A DNA stretch of 64,000 nucleotides. Origin: Sporosarcina sp. Marseille-Q4943. Its GTDB lineage: Bacteria; Bacillota; Bacilli; Bacillales_A; Planococcaceae. Both the position numbers and the translations under genes were made by a program. The stretch is from NCBI RefSeq assembly GCF_943736995.1, contig NZ_CALSFT010000002.1:372001-436000 (forward strand), written 5' to 3'. This document shows, piece after piece, positions 32,655 to 40,926 of this stretch. The notes under the pieces are model-generated. The model saw nothing but the letters and a program-made list of their open reading frames with translations, ran no database searches and had not been told where the DNA came from. Within the stretch, counting starts at the first letter, position 1; each line of letters starts with the position of its first letter.

Positions 32655-33494
32655 ATGTTCCGTGGATTTTACACAGTCGGCTCCGGCATGATTGCGCAGC
32701 AGCGCAGGACGGAAATGCTTGCGAACAATATCGCCAACGCCAATACACCGGGCTTCAAAGCTGAACAGTCGAGCATCCGTTCATTTCCGGAAATGTTCAT
32801 GTCGAGCCTCAATGCAAAGCGCATCCCGACAGAAAAAGGCATTCAACTGAACGGTTTGTCGCCGGTCGGAGCCCTATCGACGGGTGTCTACATGCAAGAG
32901 ACGATGCCGCTATTCACGCAAGGGTCTATCCGTGAAACCGGCATGACGACGGACGTTGCGTTATTGGACGGAAGCTTGCCGATCGACCCGGAAACCGGTG
33001 AACAGGGAGCCGTCTTTTTCCGCCTTGAAAACGGGAATGGAAATGAGCTCTACACGAAAAACGGGAATTTCACACTCGACGCGGCAGGCTACTTGACGAA
33101 TCCGATGGGGTACTACGTACTCGATACGAACGGTCAGCGCATCCAATTGCAAAATGACGATTTCAGCATTTCAGATGCTGGCGACATTATGCAAGAGGGA
33201 GCGGCTGTCGCAACTCTCGGTGTTTCATTCGCGGAACAGCCCGGCACCCTCCAAAAGCAAGGGAACGGCCTATTTGCAAGCACGGCAGGCAACTTGCCTG
33301 AAGCACAAAATATTGCAGGAGTGGGGTATTCATTCCAACAAGGCTATTTGGAAGGCTCCAACGTTGACGCTGCAAAATCGATGACGGACATGCTTGCCGC
33401 GTACCGCGCATTCGAAACGAATCAAAAAATCCTTCAAGCGTATGACCGGAGCATGGAAAAAGCTGTGAACGAAATTGGGCGTGTCAACGGATGA
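32655..33494 (+). CDS. flhO: Flagellar basal-body rod protein FlhO
   Basis: Rod/hook-type protein of the FlgF/FlgG superfamily, exported by the flagellar apparatus. The 279-residue product has the N-terminal flg_bb_rod motif LANNIANANTPGFKAE, the central FlgE/F/G domain and the C-terminal DMLAAYRAFETNQKI helix. ATG 32655 follows AAAGGGGGCG. The 19 codons of open frame upstream are not conserved. It pairs with flhP 25 nt downstream. The flagellar genes suggest a motile organism. Confidence 0.94.
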   Translation: MFRGFYTVGSGMIAQQRRTEMLANNIANANTPGFKAEQSSIRSFPEMFMSSLNAKRIPTEKGIQLNGLSPVGALSTGVYMQETMPLFTQGSIRETGMTTDVALLDGSLPIDPETGEQGAVFFRLENGNGNELYTKNGNFTLDAAGYLTNPMGYYVLDTNGQRIQLQNDDFSISDAGDIMQEGAAVATLGVSFAEQPGTLQKQGNGLFASTAGNLPEAQNIAGVGYSFQQGYLEGSNVDAAKSMTDMLAAYRAFETNQKILQAYDRSMEKAVNEIGRVNG

Positions 33495-33519
33495 CGCGTT
33501 TTGAAAGGAGCCGAAACGA

Positions 33520-34356
33520 ATGATACGATCAATGACGACAGCGGTTAACACGATGAACCAACTGCAAAGCCAGTTCGATATTATCGGGAATAACCTTGCA
33601 AATTCGGCGACAAACGGGTATAAATCGAGTGAAGCCAATTTTCATGAACTGCTATACCAGCAATTCAATAACGATAAAGCCGACACGGCGCAGCGACTGT
33701 CACCGGCCGGGATCCGGTATGGCGTAGGTGCAGCACTCGGTCCGGCGAAAATGAATTGGAAGGTCGGTTCTTTACAGATGACCGGCCGCGAACTCGACTT
33801 CGCATTGACCGAACCGAAGCAGTACTTCAACATTATCATGCCCGGAGAAGACGGGGAGCAAACGGTTTACACGCGCGCTGGGAATTTTTACGTTTCGCCT
33901 GTTGACGGCGGCAACTTGATGCTCGTCAATGGAGACGGCTATCCAGTCGCGAATAGCGCAGGGCAGCCGATCACTTTCGCGGATAACGTCAAAAATTACA
34001 ACATGCTTCCAGGCGGTGTGCTTGAAGTGACGCACAACGACGGAAATGTTCAGCGGATCGAGATGGGTGTCACGACTTTGGAACGCCCGAACTTGATGAG
34101 CCGCCTTTCCGATACGCTATTGGCGCTTCCGGATAACGTGGCGGAACTCGGCGTCGCTGCCGGGGACATCCTGACGGAAATGAACGGGGCCAACCGCAAC
34201 CGCATCGGCATGGAAAACCTGAAGCTCGAAGCTTCCAACGTCAATTACGAAAAAGAAATGACAGACCTGATCAATGTCCAGCGTTCTTACCAATTCAACG
34301 CGCGGACGGTCACGCTCGCCGATCAAATGTTAGGTTTGATCAATAACATTCGATAA
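33520..34356 (+). CDS. flhP: Flagellar basal-body rod protein FlhP
   Basis: Second rod/hook-type protein (278 residues) with MNQLQSQFDIIGNNLANSAT, the TNGYKSSEANF rod motif and the C-terminal LINVQRSYQFNARTV helix that packs in the rod. AAAGGAGCC precedes ATG 33520. Together with flhO it forms the distal rod in B. subtilis; that assignment is by homology and context. Confidence 0.94.
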   Translation: MIRSMTTAVNTMNQLQSQFDIIGNNLANSATNGYKSSEANFHELLYQQFNNDKADTAQRLSPAGIRYGVGAALGPAKMNWKVGSLQMTGRELDFALTEPKQYFNIIMPGEDGEQTVYTRAGNFYVSPVDGGNLMLVNGDGYPVANSAGQPITFADNVKNYNMLPGGVLEVTHNDGNVQRIEMGVTTLERPNLMSRLSDTLLALPDNVAELGVAAGDILTEMNGANRNRIGMENLKLEASNVNYEKEMTDLINVQRSYQFNARTVTLADQMLGLINNIR

Positions 34357-34378
34357 GCCGCGCTAGGGAGAATCCGAT

Positions 34379-34714
34379 ATGATAGATGAAAAACAGAAAC
34401 ATCCTCAATGGGACCATATGAAACAAAATGACGTCACCGAGCGGCAAATCGTCGCGTCTCGCTTGGAACGCAACCAATTGAAGAAGCAGAAGTCCGTCAA
34501 AGAGGAAACGAGCGACAAGCGGCGCATTTGGGTCCAAATCCGCTTGCTGCCGATCTGGTTGCGGATCGTGCTCGTCCTTCTGTTGCTCACGGGCGCAGCA
34601 ATTCTCGGAGCCATGATTGGTTACGGTTACGTCGGCGACGGCCAGCCATCCGATGCGCTGAAAAAAGAAACATGGACCCATATACTCGATATCATAAATG
34701 GGAAGGAGTCGTAA
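34379..34714 (+). CDS. EpuA-like small membrane protein (annotated as RNA polymerase beta family in relatives)
   Basis: The 111-residue product has a basic, hydrophilic N-terminal half with an Arg/Lys-rich stretch (about 20-50) and one hydrophobic helix (about 60-83, LPIWLRIVLVLLLLTGAA), then GYGYVGDG and a short tail. This matches the EpuA family often labelled 'DNA-directed RNA polymerase subunit beta', although it is not the polymerase beta subunit; the true function is unknown. ATG 34379 follows TAGGGAG. It lies 22 nt after flhP and 50 nt before fabZ, probably one transcript. Confidence 0.7.
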   Translation: MIDEKQKHPQWDHMKQNDVTERQIVASRLERNQLKKQKSVKEETSDKRRIWVQIRLLPIWLRIVLVLLLLTGAAILGAMIGYGYVGDGQPSDALKKETWTHILDIINGKES

Positions 34715-34764
34715 CGGCTCTTTTTCATTTAATCAATACATAAAGTTACGGGAGGATAAAGGAC

Positions 34765-35208
34765 ATGCTAAACGCAGAACAAATTCAAGAAATCATTCCC
34801 CATCGCTATCCCTTCCTGTTAGTCGATCGGATTACAGAAATCGAAGAAGGGAAACGGGTCGTCGGCCTAAAAAATGTCACGGTCAACGAAGACTTTTTCA
34901 ACGGACATTTTCCGGGTTATCCGGTCATGCCGGGCGTCTTGATCGTCGAAGCGCTTGCTCAAGTCGGCGCGGTCGCCATCCTTCAAAAAGAGGAAAACCG
35001 CGGACGCCTCGCATTCTTTGCAGGCATCGACAACTGTCGGTTCAAACGCCAAGTCGTTCCAGGAGACCAATTGAAGCTTGAAGTGGAAATTACAAGAATG
35101 AGAGGCACCATCGGAAAAGGGAAAGCGGTTGCGTCCGTTGACGGTGAAATTGCTTGCGAAACGGAAATTACTTTCGCACTAGGTCCAGTGGCAAAACCTT
35201 CAAATTAA
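34765..35208 (+). CDS. fabZ: 3-hydroxyacyl-[acyl-carrier-protein] dehydratase FabZ
   Basis: Dehydrates 3-hydroxyacyl-ACP in type II fatty-acid synthesis. The 147-residue hot-dog-fold protein has the N-terminal [14 protein letters not shown] and the catalytic His48 ([12 protein letters not shown]) and Glu62 (IVEALAQ). GGGAGGA at 34750-34756 supports ATG 34765. It is the only fatty-acid gene here, as in B. subtilis, where it also stands downstream of flhP. Confidence 0.97.
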   Translation: MLNAEQIQEIIPHRYPFLLVDRITEIEEGKRVVGLKNVTVNEDFFNGHFPGYPVMPGVLIVEALAQVGAVAILQKEENRGRLAFFAGIDNCRFKRQVVPGDQLKLEVEITRMRGTIGKGKAVASVDGEIACETEITFALGPVAKPSN

Positions 35209-35209
35209 T

Positions 35210-35238
35210 TTGCGCACGTGCAAAATGTCAGCTACAAT
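35210..35238 (+). promoter_or_regulatory. Sigma-A-type promoter after fabZ
   Basis: TTGCGC at 35210-35215, 17-nt spacer, TACAAT at 35233-35238; drives the next small gene with a leader of about 65 nt. Confidence 0.6.
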
Positions 35239-35307
35239 GGAAAGTGCAGTGTGTTTATTTGCTAGCGACGACACACGCACGTTTAGAGTGGGAGGTACCA
35301 ACCAATT

Positions 35308-35700
35308 ATGTACAATGATCTTTCTCCAAATATAAAGAGCAGCATTACGCGCTCTATCACCCAAACGTTTGAACAATACATGACGAACATCGCATGGGAC
35401 GAAGAACTGTACGACATCGAAGACTTCATCGATTTATGGCGCGAATACATAACGACGAGAGCGCTTTGGTACGAGAGAATTCCGGACGACATGAAAAGAG
35501 ATCCGAAATTCCACGAAGACCTCGCCCAGCGAATCAATGAAGTCATCCAGCGCATCCTAACCGATCCGCCATCCGAAGAACAAATCGCCAACATCCAGAT
35601 GATGCAAGAAAAACTGGACACGCATTTGACATATGACTGTAAAGCTGAAGCCGTTTTTGTCGAAACGATACTTAAAGATCGCCTCGAAAAAGAACAATAA
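35308..35700 (+). CDS. Conserved hypothetical acidic protein
   Basis: I do not recognise this family. The 130-residue protein is soluble, helical by composition and acidic, with two Trp-containing segments (IAWDEELYDIEDFIDLWREY) and a Glu/Ile-rich C-terminal half; there is a single Cys and no signal or membrane segment. A promoter at 35210-35238 and GTGGGAGG at 35288-35295 support it as a real gene. It ends about 90 nt before a lipoprotein gene, with no clear terminator between them. Confidence 0.7.
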   Translation: MYNDLSPNIKSSITRSITQTFEQYMTNIAWDEELYDIEDFIDLWREYITTRALWYERIPDDMKRDPKFHEDLAQRINEVIQRILTDPPSEEQIANIQMMQEKLDTHLTYDCKAEAVFVETILKDRLEKEQ

Positions 35701-35713
35701 AAAGTATGGATAG

Positions 35714-35783
35714 TTCCCTCCTTTTTAGCCAACCTACGAGTATCATACGATTTGTATGATATAGGCTTGTGGAAAGGAGGGAA
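35714..35783 (+). promoter_or_regulatory. RBS-sequestering hairpin in front of the small lipoprotein gene
   Basis: TTCCCTCCTTT at 35714-35724 is the perfect complement of AAAGGAGGGAA at 35773-35783, which is the Shine-Dalgarno of the next gene; wobble pairs extend the helix at both ends. A second perfect 7-bp stem (ATCATAC / GTATGAT) sits in the loop. Confidence 0.68.
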
Positions 35784-35788
35784 TTTTC

Positions 35789-36133
35789 ATGTTCAAAAAA
35801 GCGATACCGTTCGTACTCGTTTCCGGACTTGTCTTGACAGCATGTGGCGACGCCGGCAACAACGGCAACGGCAACAACGTTCCGGGCAACAACGAAACGC
35901 CGATGGAAAACCTGGACAATGGGCTAAATGACACGACTCCACGAGTCAACAACGGCGCAGGACCGGACATGGATGGCATCGATAACGGACTCGATGGAGA
36001 CGGTGTAAACAACGGAATCATCAATGATGGAGACCGTAACAACGGAGACATGAACGGTGACAACACAACGGCACCGAATGATGACATCCTAACCGATGAC
36101 AACAACCGCAAGAACAATAACAACAACCGCTAA
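35789..36133 (+). CDS. Small Asn/Asp/Gly-rich lipoprotein
   Basis: The 114-residue precursor has a lysine-bearing signal, hydrophobic VLVSGLVLTA and a lipobox Cys at about 19 (LTACGD). The mature part is low-complexity, almost entirely Asn, Asp, Gly, Thr and Pro, with NNGNGNN and DNGLDGDGVNNG stretches and an NNNNNR tail; no fold is recognisable. Such Asp/Asn/Gly repeats could bind divalent cations, but that is speculation. AAAGGAGG at 35773-35780 is strong but locked in a perfect hairpin with sequence 60 nt upstream, implying translational control. Confidence 0.7.
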   Translation: MFKKAIPFVLVSGLVLTACGDAGNNGNGNNVPGNNETPMENLDNGLNDTTPRVNNGAGPDMDGIDNGLDGDGVNNGIINDGDRNNGDMNGDNTTAPNDDILTDDNNRKNNNNNR

Positions 36134-36145
36134 CCGCAAGCCGAA

Positions 36146-36177
36146 AGAAAAACCGCCACCCCCCGGCGGTTTTTCTT
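36146..36177 (+). terminator. Intrinsic terminator after the small lipoprotein gene
   Basis: Stem AGAAAAACCGCC / GGCGGTTTTTCT, 7-nt loop of C residues; T-rich on both strands, so it may work in both directions. Confidence 0.88.
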
Positions 36178-36190
36178 GTTTTTCGAATAA

Positions 36191-36403
36191 TGTTTCACGG
36201 TGTTCCACGGTGTTCCACGGTGTTCCACGGTGCCTGTGCAGTACACAATTCAGTTTATTCACTACAGTTGTATAATGGTGAAACAGGAAGTCAGCAATAC
36301 AGGTAAAAGGTTGACTTAATATCGTATTTCTATTCATTTAGGTGAATTGTCATAAATGTGTGCTGCACAGGCACCGACACAATTGGCACCGACACAATTC
36401 TGA
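36191..36403. repeat. Palindromic intergenic element with flanking tandem repeats
   Basis: Left side: four tandem 10-mers (TGTTTCACGG once, TGTTCCACGG three times). A 20-bp inverted repeat with one mismatch follows (36228-36247 and 36357-36376), enclosing about 110 nt. Right side: two tandem 15-mers GGCACCGACACAATT. Inside, ACACAATTCA and TGAATTGTCA continue the symmetry. No ORF. The left junction shares 14 nt with the glyA leader (14985-14998). Confidence 0.7.
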
Positions 36404-36406
36404 AAA

Positions 36407-36523
36407 ACGCATAAATCGTCATACTCGCGCACAAATCGTGCAATTCACGCATAAACTGCCGTAAAACCTCATAAATCCATATATTCACGCATAAATCCCC
36501 GCAATTACGCATAAACAAAAAAA
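36407..36523 (+). repeat. Phased repeat array, CGCATAAA family, 6 units of 20 nt
   Basis: Units at 36409, 36429 (GCACA), 36449, 36469 (TCATA), 36489 and 36509, all 20 nt apart, two of them degenerate. Directly follows the palindromic element and ends in the terminator of ywpF. Confidence 0.88.
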
Positions 36524-36540
36524 CTGCCCATTCCAGGCAG
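36517..36540 (-). terminator. Intrinsic terminator of ywpF (minus strand)
   Basis: On the minus strand CTGCC, 7-nt loop, GGCAG, then a run of T (plus-strand A-run at 36517-36523). Confidence 0.75.
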
Positions 36541-36546
36541 CTTTCC

Positions 36547-36993
36547 TCATGTTTCTTTCGCTTCTTCTCTATCCTTTTTCAACCGTGGACGTTCACGCAT
36601 ATCTGACTCGAAGCGTCTCAGCAGCTCCTCGCCGCTCAGTCCTTCGGTGATCAATTCCTCCAATAAATGCTCCGCGTACTGGGTGCGGGCGCGCTTCAAC
36701 CGGCCTTTCAGCAAGACGGAAATATTATCGCCGATTTGCTGCACTGTGTCGACCGCCACGCGGAATCCTGCTGGCTCGTTTTCCGGATAGGAAATGACGA
36801 CGCGCGCTTCCAATAGTTCGCCCGATTCCTTCCAACCTTCAAACAGCTGCAGGTGCTCCTTATCAATGAAAAGTTCGAGAATCCACATCCGGTGGCTATT
36901 CTCCTGATTGATAATAATACCATCGACCAGCGGAAAATCCTGAATTTTATCGTCTACTAAAATACCGACAGAAATCATTTTAAATGTCTTCAT
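36547..36993 (-). CDS. ywpF: YwpF family protein
   Basis: Conserved Bacillales protein of unknown function. The 148-residue product starts MKTFKMISVGILVDDK, with a beta-rich N-terminal region (FPLVDGIIINQENSHRMWILELFI) and a charged C-terminal third (about 100-148). I place the start at 36993, 6 nt from GGGGTGG; the longer frame from 37011 adds MSGVAR without an RBS. It is oriented against its neighbours. Adjacent ywpF and ssbB is the B. subtilis arrangement. Confidence 0.8.
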   Translation of the reverse strand: MKTFKMISVGILVDDKIQDFPLVDGIIINQENSHRMWILELFIDKEHLQLFEGWKESGELLEARVVISYPENEPAGFRVAVDTVQQIGDNISVLLKGRLKRARTQYAEHLLEELITEGLSGEELLRRFESDMRERPRLKKDREEAKET

Positions 36994-37155
36994 TCGCGCC
37001 ACCCCGCTCACTTTTGCATCAAGTATACCATACGCCGGAAAAAAACTTCAGAAACAGCCAAGATTAAATTATCTCGAAAAAATGAAAACTTACAAACGTT
37101 GATAACATACATTTTCTTCATTTTAAACCCGAAAAATAGGCGTCAAAACACTATC

Positions 37156-37168
37156 AAAACCTAATTTT
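37156..37168 (+). promoter_or_regulatory. ComK-type AT-box before ssbB
   Basis: AAAACCTAATTTT fits AAAA-N5-TTTT, the half-site of a K-box, 67 nt before ssbB. I could not find a second half-site at the standard 8, 18 or 31-bp spacing, so support is partial. In B. subtilis ssbB is a ComK-dependent competence gene. Confidence 0.35.
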
Positions 37169-37235
37169 CTTGATTTGCGCCAATATTCCAATCGTTATAA
37201 GATAAAGGCACCACAGGTAGAAAGGAGGGGAAACA

Positions 37236-37694
37236 GTGAACCAAGTTGCACTCGTAGGGCGCGTGACGAAGGATCCGATCTTAAGAAGGCTATCGGAAGG
37301 AAGACTGCAAACGAGCTTCATCCTTGCCGTGAACCGCAAATTCAAGAACCAGCAGGGCGAAGTGGATGCCGACTTCATACTTTGCACAGCTTGGGGGAAA
37401 GTTGCGGAAAACACAGCGAAGCATTGCGGAAAAGGGTCTTTGATAGGTGTCGGAGGGCGGATCCAATCGCGGACGTATGAACGGGAAGACAAAAGCCGCG
37501 TCTTCGTCACGGAAGTGATCGGCGAGGAAATCCGCTTCCTGTCGACGAAACGGAGAGAGAACGACAATTTGTACGGAGAGCCTGAAGTCCATGTGCAACA
37601 GAGCGGCGGCGATGAAAGGAAGACCGAACAGGAGAGGGTCAGCTCGAATTTCCATCTGCCGCAGGATGAAAAAGAGGGACTGCCTATCTATTGA
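37236..37694 (+). CDS. ssbB: Single-stranded DNA-binding protein, competence type (SsbB/YwpH)
   Basis: OB-fold ssDNA-binding protein. The 152-residue product begins VNQVALVGRVTKDPILRRL and contains ADFILCTAWGKVAENTAKHCGKG and the VFVTEVIGEEIRFL strand. The last 40 residues are unstructured and lack the acidic D-D-D-I-P-F tip that the replicative SSB uses to recruit partners, which fits SsbB. The start is GTG 37236 with a near-perfect AAAGGAGGGG. A ComK-like AT-box lies upstream. Confidence 0.92.
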   Translation: MNQVALVGRVTKDPILRRLSEGRLQTSFILAVNRKFKNQQGEVDADFILCTAWGKVAENTAKHCGKGSLIGVGGRIQSRTYEREDKSRVFVTEVIGEEIRFLSTKRRENDNLYGEPEVHVQQSGGDERKTEQERVSSNFHLPQDEKEGLPIY

Positions 37695-37975
37695 ACGCAA
37701 GGATGATACATAGGAGGCAGGGAAAACACGGATAAAGGAGGACCGCCGAAAGACACAGGTACGCAAAACAGAATAGTGGAGTAAAAATATCTACGAGAGA
37801 AAAAGAAGTAAAAGGAAATCAGGAAATGGAAGGGTGGGGATCCTCCCATATCCACAGGGGAGCATTGCCGTCTGCCTATAGGCAATGCTTGCTGCATAGA
37901 CCGGATGATCTAGGCCAATAAAACGCGGCGGGGACCGCTCCCGCCGCACAATCCAATCATAAAGGAGGGGACAAC
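37695..37975. other. Intergenic region with stem-loops, no confident gene
   Basis: Contains a 9-bp stem AGCATTGCC / GGCAATGCT (about 37862-37890) and a GC-rich hairpin GCGGCGGG / CCCGCCGC at 37925-37947, neither with a T-run. Two good Shine-Dalgarno sequences (about 37713 and 37734) have no start codon at usable distance. A 31-codon ATG frame from about 37823 overlaps the first stem and I do not call it. Confidence 0.5.
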
Positions 37976-38137
37976 ATGGAACAGCACAAACAACAACTCA
38001 TCCGAATGGAACTCCAAGTCGGACAACTCATCCGCATCATCGCCGGATTGAACGAGCGGCTCAATGAATTGGAGGAAAAAGAACTTGCAAGAAAAGTCAT
38101 CCCTATACATATGCGGCGTCGGGCACAGCGGACGTGA
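37976..38137 (+). CDS. Small coiled-coil protein (53 aa)
   Basis: Short ORF MEQHKQQLIRMELQVGQLIR... with heptad-like Leu/Ile spacing (residues 8-37), Glu-rich in the middle and ending in an Arg-rich tail (HMRRRAQRT). Amphipathic single helix; likely oligomeric. The RBS AAAGGAGGGG at 37961-37970 is excellent, which is the main support. It converges on the ywqA terminator. I do not recognise the family. Confidence 0.6.
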   Translation: MEQHKQQLIRMELQVGQLIRIIAGLNERLNELEEKELARKVIPIHMRRRAQRT

Positions 38138-38141
38138 ACGA

Positions 38142-38177
38142 AAAAACCCCGGCTCCCAAAAGGGAAACCGAGGTCGC
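38142..38177. terminator. Bidirectional-looking terminator between the 53-aa gene and ywqA
   Basis: GC-rich stem with AAAA loop (CCCCGGCTCCC with GGGAAACCGAGG), six A on the plus-strand 5' side that give a T-run for the minus-strand transcript. Best fit is termination of ywqB-ywqA. Confidence 0.75.
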
Positions 38178-38181
38178 GCAC

Positions 38182-40926
38182 TTATCTTTCAAATGACAGA
38201 AGATCGTCCAATTCCGTATCGGACAACTCCGTGAGCCATTGACTCGACTGGATCAAATCCGCGGAAAGAGCCGCTTTCTCGACAAGCATCTTATCGATCT
38301 TCTCTTCAATCGTCCCAACCGTCACGAACTTATGGACATGCACGAACTTCGTCTGTCCGATCCGGTATGCCCGGTCCGTCGCCTGATTCTCAACCGCCGG
38401 ATTCCACCATCGGTCTGCGTGCAGCACATGATTCGCCGCCGTCAAATTCAACCCGGTGCCGCCAGCCTTCAACGACAGGATGAAAATCGGGAATTCACCA
38501 GCCTGGAACGCCTCGACCAAATGATCGCGCTGCCCTTTGGGCATGCTGCCCGACAGGAACGGCACATCGATATCGTACAGCTCGCTCAAACATTGGCGGA
38601 TCAATTGACCCATCCCGATATACTGCGTGAAAATCAAACATTGCTCCCCATTGGAAGCGATATCCGCCGCCATCGACACGATCCGGTTCAGCTTCACCGA
38701 GCGCTCCAGCATCTGATCCGCAGGCGCATGAGGCTCCTTCAAAAACAGCGACGGATGATTGCAAAGCTGCTTCAAACGGCTCAACATCTTCAAAATGAGC
38801 CCTTTCCGCTCAAAGCCGGTCAACGTATCCAGCTTGAACTTCGTATCCTCGATGAAACTCTCATAGAGCGCAGCCTGCTCCGTCGTCAACGGGCAATACT
38901 CGTTCTGTTCGAGCTTCTTCGGCAAATTCAGCTGTAAATCGGGATCGTTCTTCGTACGGCGCAGCAAGAACGGACGAATTTTCGCACGCAGTTTTCGCTT
39001 CTCGAGCTCCGAATCATCCCGCTCGATCGGAACGATGAACTGCTCGGTGAACGTCCGGAAACTTCCGAAATACCCTTTATGGATGAAATCGAAAATCGCC
39101 CATAGTTCAGACAGCCGGTTCTCGATCGGCGTCCCCGTCAGCGCAATCTGATGGTCGCCATGCAATTTGCGAATTGCCCGGGACTGCTTCGTCTGCATGT
39201 TCTTTATATTTTGCGCCTCATCGAGCGTAATGCTCGCAAACACGGTGCCGCCTAGCGTCTCATCGTCCTGCGTCGCGGTGCCATACGTCGTCAAAATGAC
39301 ATCCGGCTTACGCTCCTCGAGAAGCGCATCGAACTCTTCGTCCCGGGCACGCGATGGACCGTAATGGGTATGCACGACGAGCGACGGCGCAAAACGTTCA
39401 ATCTCCTTCTGCCAGTTGCCGAGCACGCTCGTCGGGCAAATGATGAGCGAAGGGGAGTCCGTCTCAGGGCGCGCATGCACATTCAACAAATACGTAATGA
39501 GCTGAATCGTCTTCCCGAGCCCCATATCGTCCGCCAAACAAGCGCCGAAATGATGCTCGCGCATGAAGACGAGCCAATTATACCCGTCGACCTGATACGG
39601 ACGGAGCTCCGCTTTCAACCCGGCCGGAATGCCGGCGTCAGGAAGGCCTTGCTTATTCCCAACCATCTCGACGTAATCGCGCAACGACTGCTGCATCGAA
39701 AACGCAAGAAGGGGATCGTCGGCGCTGTCATCTTCATCGACCGGAATGATCTCCTCAGGAATCTCTTGGAACAGCAAGTCCTTCACCGTCCACTCGCCCG
39801 CATCCGCCTGCTCCATCAGCTCGCGGATCCGCTTCAGCCAAAGCGGGTCGATATGGAACCACTCGTCGCCCGAGCGGATATACTCGCGGTTCTCATCGAC
39901 GAGTTTCCGGAACGTATCCTGATCGATCTCCTTCCCGGCAAGCGAAAAGTTCCAATCGAACGACAGGACTTCATCAAGACCCGCAGCGGAACGATACGAC
40001 TGCACACTCGCACTCGTCCGGACGCGCATCCGCGACTCCGTCACCGACTTCAGCCAAGCCGGCAAAATGACGGGATACCCGAACGACTGGAACACGGGCA
40101 GATCTTCCTGAATGAACATCCGCACTTCCGGATCCGACATCGACATCGACAAAAATCGATTCCCAGGCTCGGCCTCGACCGAACGGAGGAAAGACACCAT
40201 CTCGGACTGCTTCTCTCGGATTTCATCAGCGAAATCCTTCCACTTCGCAGGAAGCGCGTCACCGATTTCCGCATTCGCTTTCCGGACAGCTGGCGTCCAA
40301 TGCGTTCCGCGCTCACTGACGACGACCGTTTCCAGCAGCCACTCCGTATCCTCGTCCGCATCCGGCTCCGTCAAACGGAAAGCGACACGGACAGGCATCG
40401 TCGAAACCGACTCGCCCGGCCACCCGAACTTGCGCAAATGAGGCAGCAGCGCCGGTAACTGATCGAGCCGTATTGCCGAAGCATTGATTTTTTCGCGAAT
40501 CGCATCATGCAAAATCATCGAAGAAAGGGCGGAAATCCCGATTTTCTCCTCGTCGAATCGAATCGTCCCTGCGTCCAGCTCCGCATGCTGCCAGAAATCG
40601 GGTTCATTCCATACACGGGCCGCTTCCCGCAACGCGGATAAATGGGCCTCGTCATTCGTCGACTTACCTTCAAATGATGCGAAAGGATGCGTCTTGCCCG
40701 CAAACACCTGAAGGAACTCGTTCGTATTCAAATGGACGGCTTCCGCATCAGTCGCCGGCAACAAGCCGTACAACGCCTGCTCATTATTGAAGAACAGGAA
40801 TGAAGAGAGCCTGTCCGGGGCAATCGCCCGTCCGGATGAATCGGTCGCAGTAACCGAATACCGCCCTCCTTCATCCCGTTCAATCGCCAATTGGAAAAGG
40901 AAATTCAACGTATCCATTTTCGTCAT
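38182..40926 (-). CDS. ywqA: SNF2-family helicase/ATPase (YwqA-like)
   Basis: Predicted DNA translocase of the bacterial SNF2/RapA class. The 914-residue protein has a long N-terminal region (about 1-440) with an SNF2-associated bacterial domain, then helicase lobe 1 with motif I DDMGLGKTIQ, motif Ia LIICPTSVLGNW, motif II DEAQ (LDEAQNIKN) and motif III ALTGTPIENR, and lobe 2 ending in LKAGGTGLNL and QATDRAYRIGQT. It overlaps ywqB by four bases (ATGA), so the SWIM protein and helicase are coupled. B. subtilis has the same ywqB-ywqA pair; the role is probably in DNA repair or chromatin-like remodelling, but it is not established. Confidence 0.93.
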   Translation of the reverse strand: MTKMDTLNFLFQLAIERDEGGRYSVTATDSSGRAIAPDRLSSFLFFNNEQALYGLLPATDAEAVHLNTNEFLQVFAGKTHPFASFEGKSTNDEAHLSALREAARVWNEPDFWQHAELDAGTIRFDEEKIGISALSSMILHDAIREKINASAIRLDQLPALLPHLRKFGWPGESVSTMPVRVAFRLTEPDADEDTEWLLETVVVSERGTHWTPAVRKANAEIGDALPAKWKDFADEIREKQSEMVSFLRSVEAEPGNRFLSMSMSDPEVRMFIQEDLPVFQSFGYPVILPAWLKSVTESRMRVRTSASVQSYRSAAGLDEVLSFDWNFSLAGKEIDQDTFRKLVDENREYIRSGDEWFHIDPLWLKRIRELMEQADAGEWTVKDLLFQEIPEEIIPVDEDDSADDPLLAFSMQQSLRDYVEMVGNKQGLPDAGIPAGLKAELRPYQVDGYNWLVFMREHHFGACLADDMGLGKTIQLITYLLNVHARPETDSPSLIICPTSVLGNWQKEIERFAPSLVVHTHYGPSRARDEEFDALLEERKPDVILTTYGTATQDDETLGGTVFASITLDEAQNIKNMQTKQSRAIRKLHGDHQIALTGTPIENRLSELWAIFDFIHKGYFGSFRTFTEQFIVPIERDDSELEKRKLRAKIRPFLLRRTKNDPDLQLNLPKKLEQNEYCPLTTEQAALYESFIEDTKFKLDTLTGFERKGLILKMLSRLKQLCNHPSLFLKEPHAPADQMLERSVKLNRIVSMAADIASNGEQCLIFTQYIGMGQLIRQCLSELYDIDVPFLSGSMPKGQRDHLVEAFQAGEFPIFILSLKAGGTGLNLTAANHVLHADRWWNPAVENQATDRAYRIGQTKFVHVHKFVTVGTIEEKIDKMLVEKAALSADLIQSSQWLTELSDTELDDLLSFER

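Noticed and set aside
37823..37920. 31-codon ORF with a marginal RBS after ssbB
   Set aside because: Overlaps a stem-loop, has a protein sequence without recognisable character, and its RBS spacing is ambiguous.
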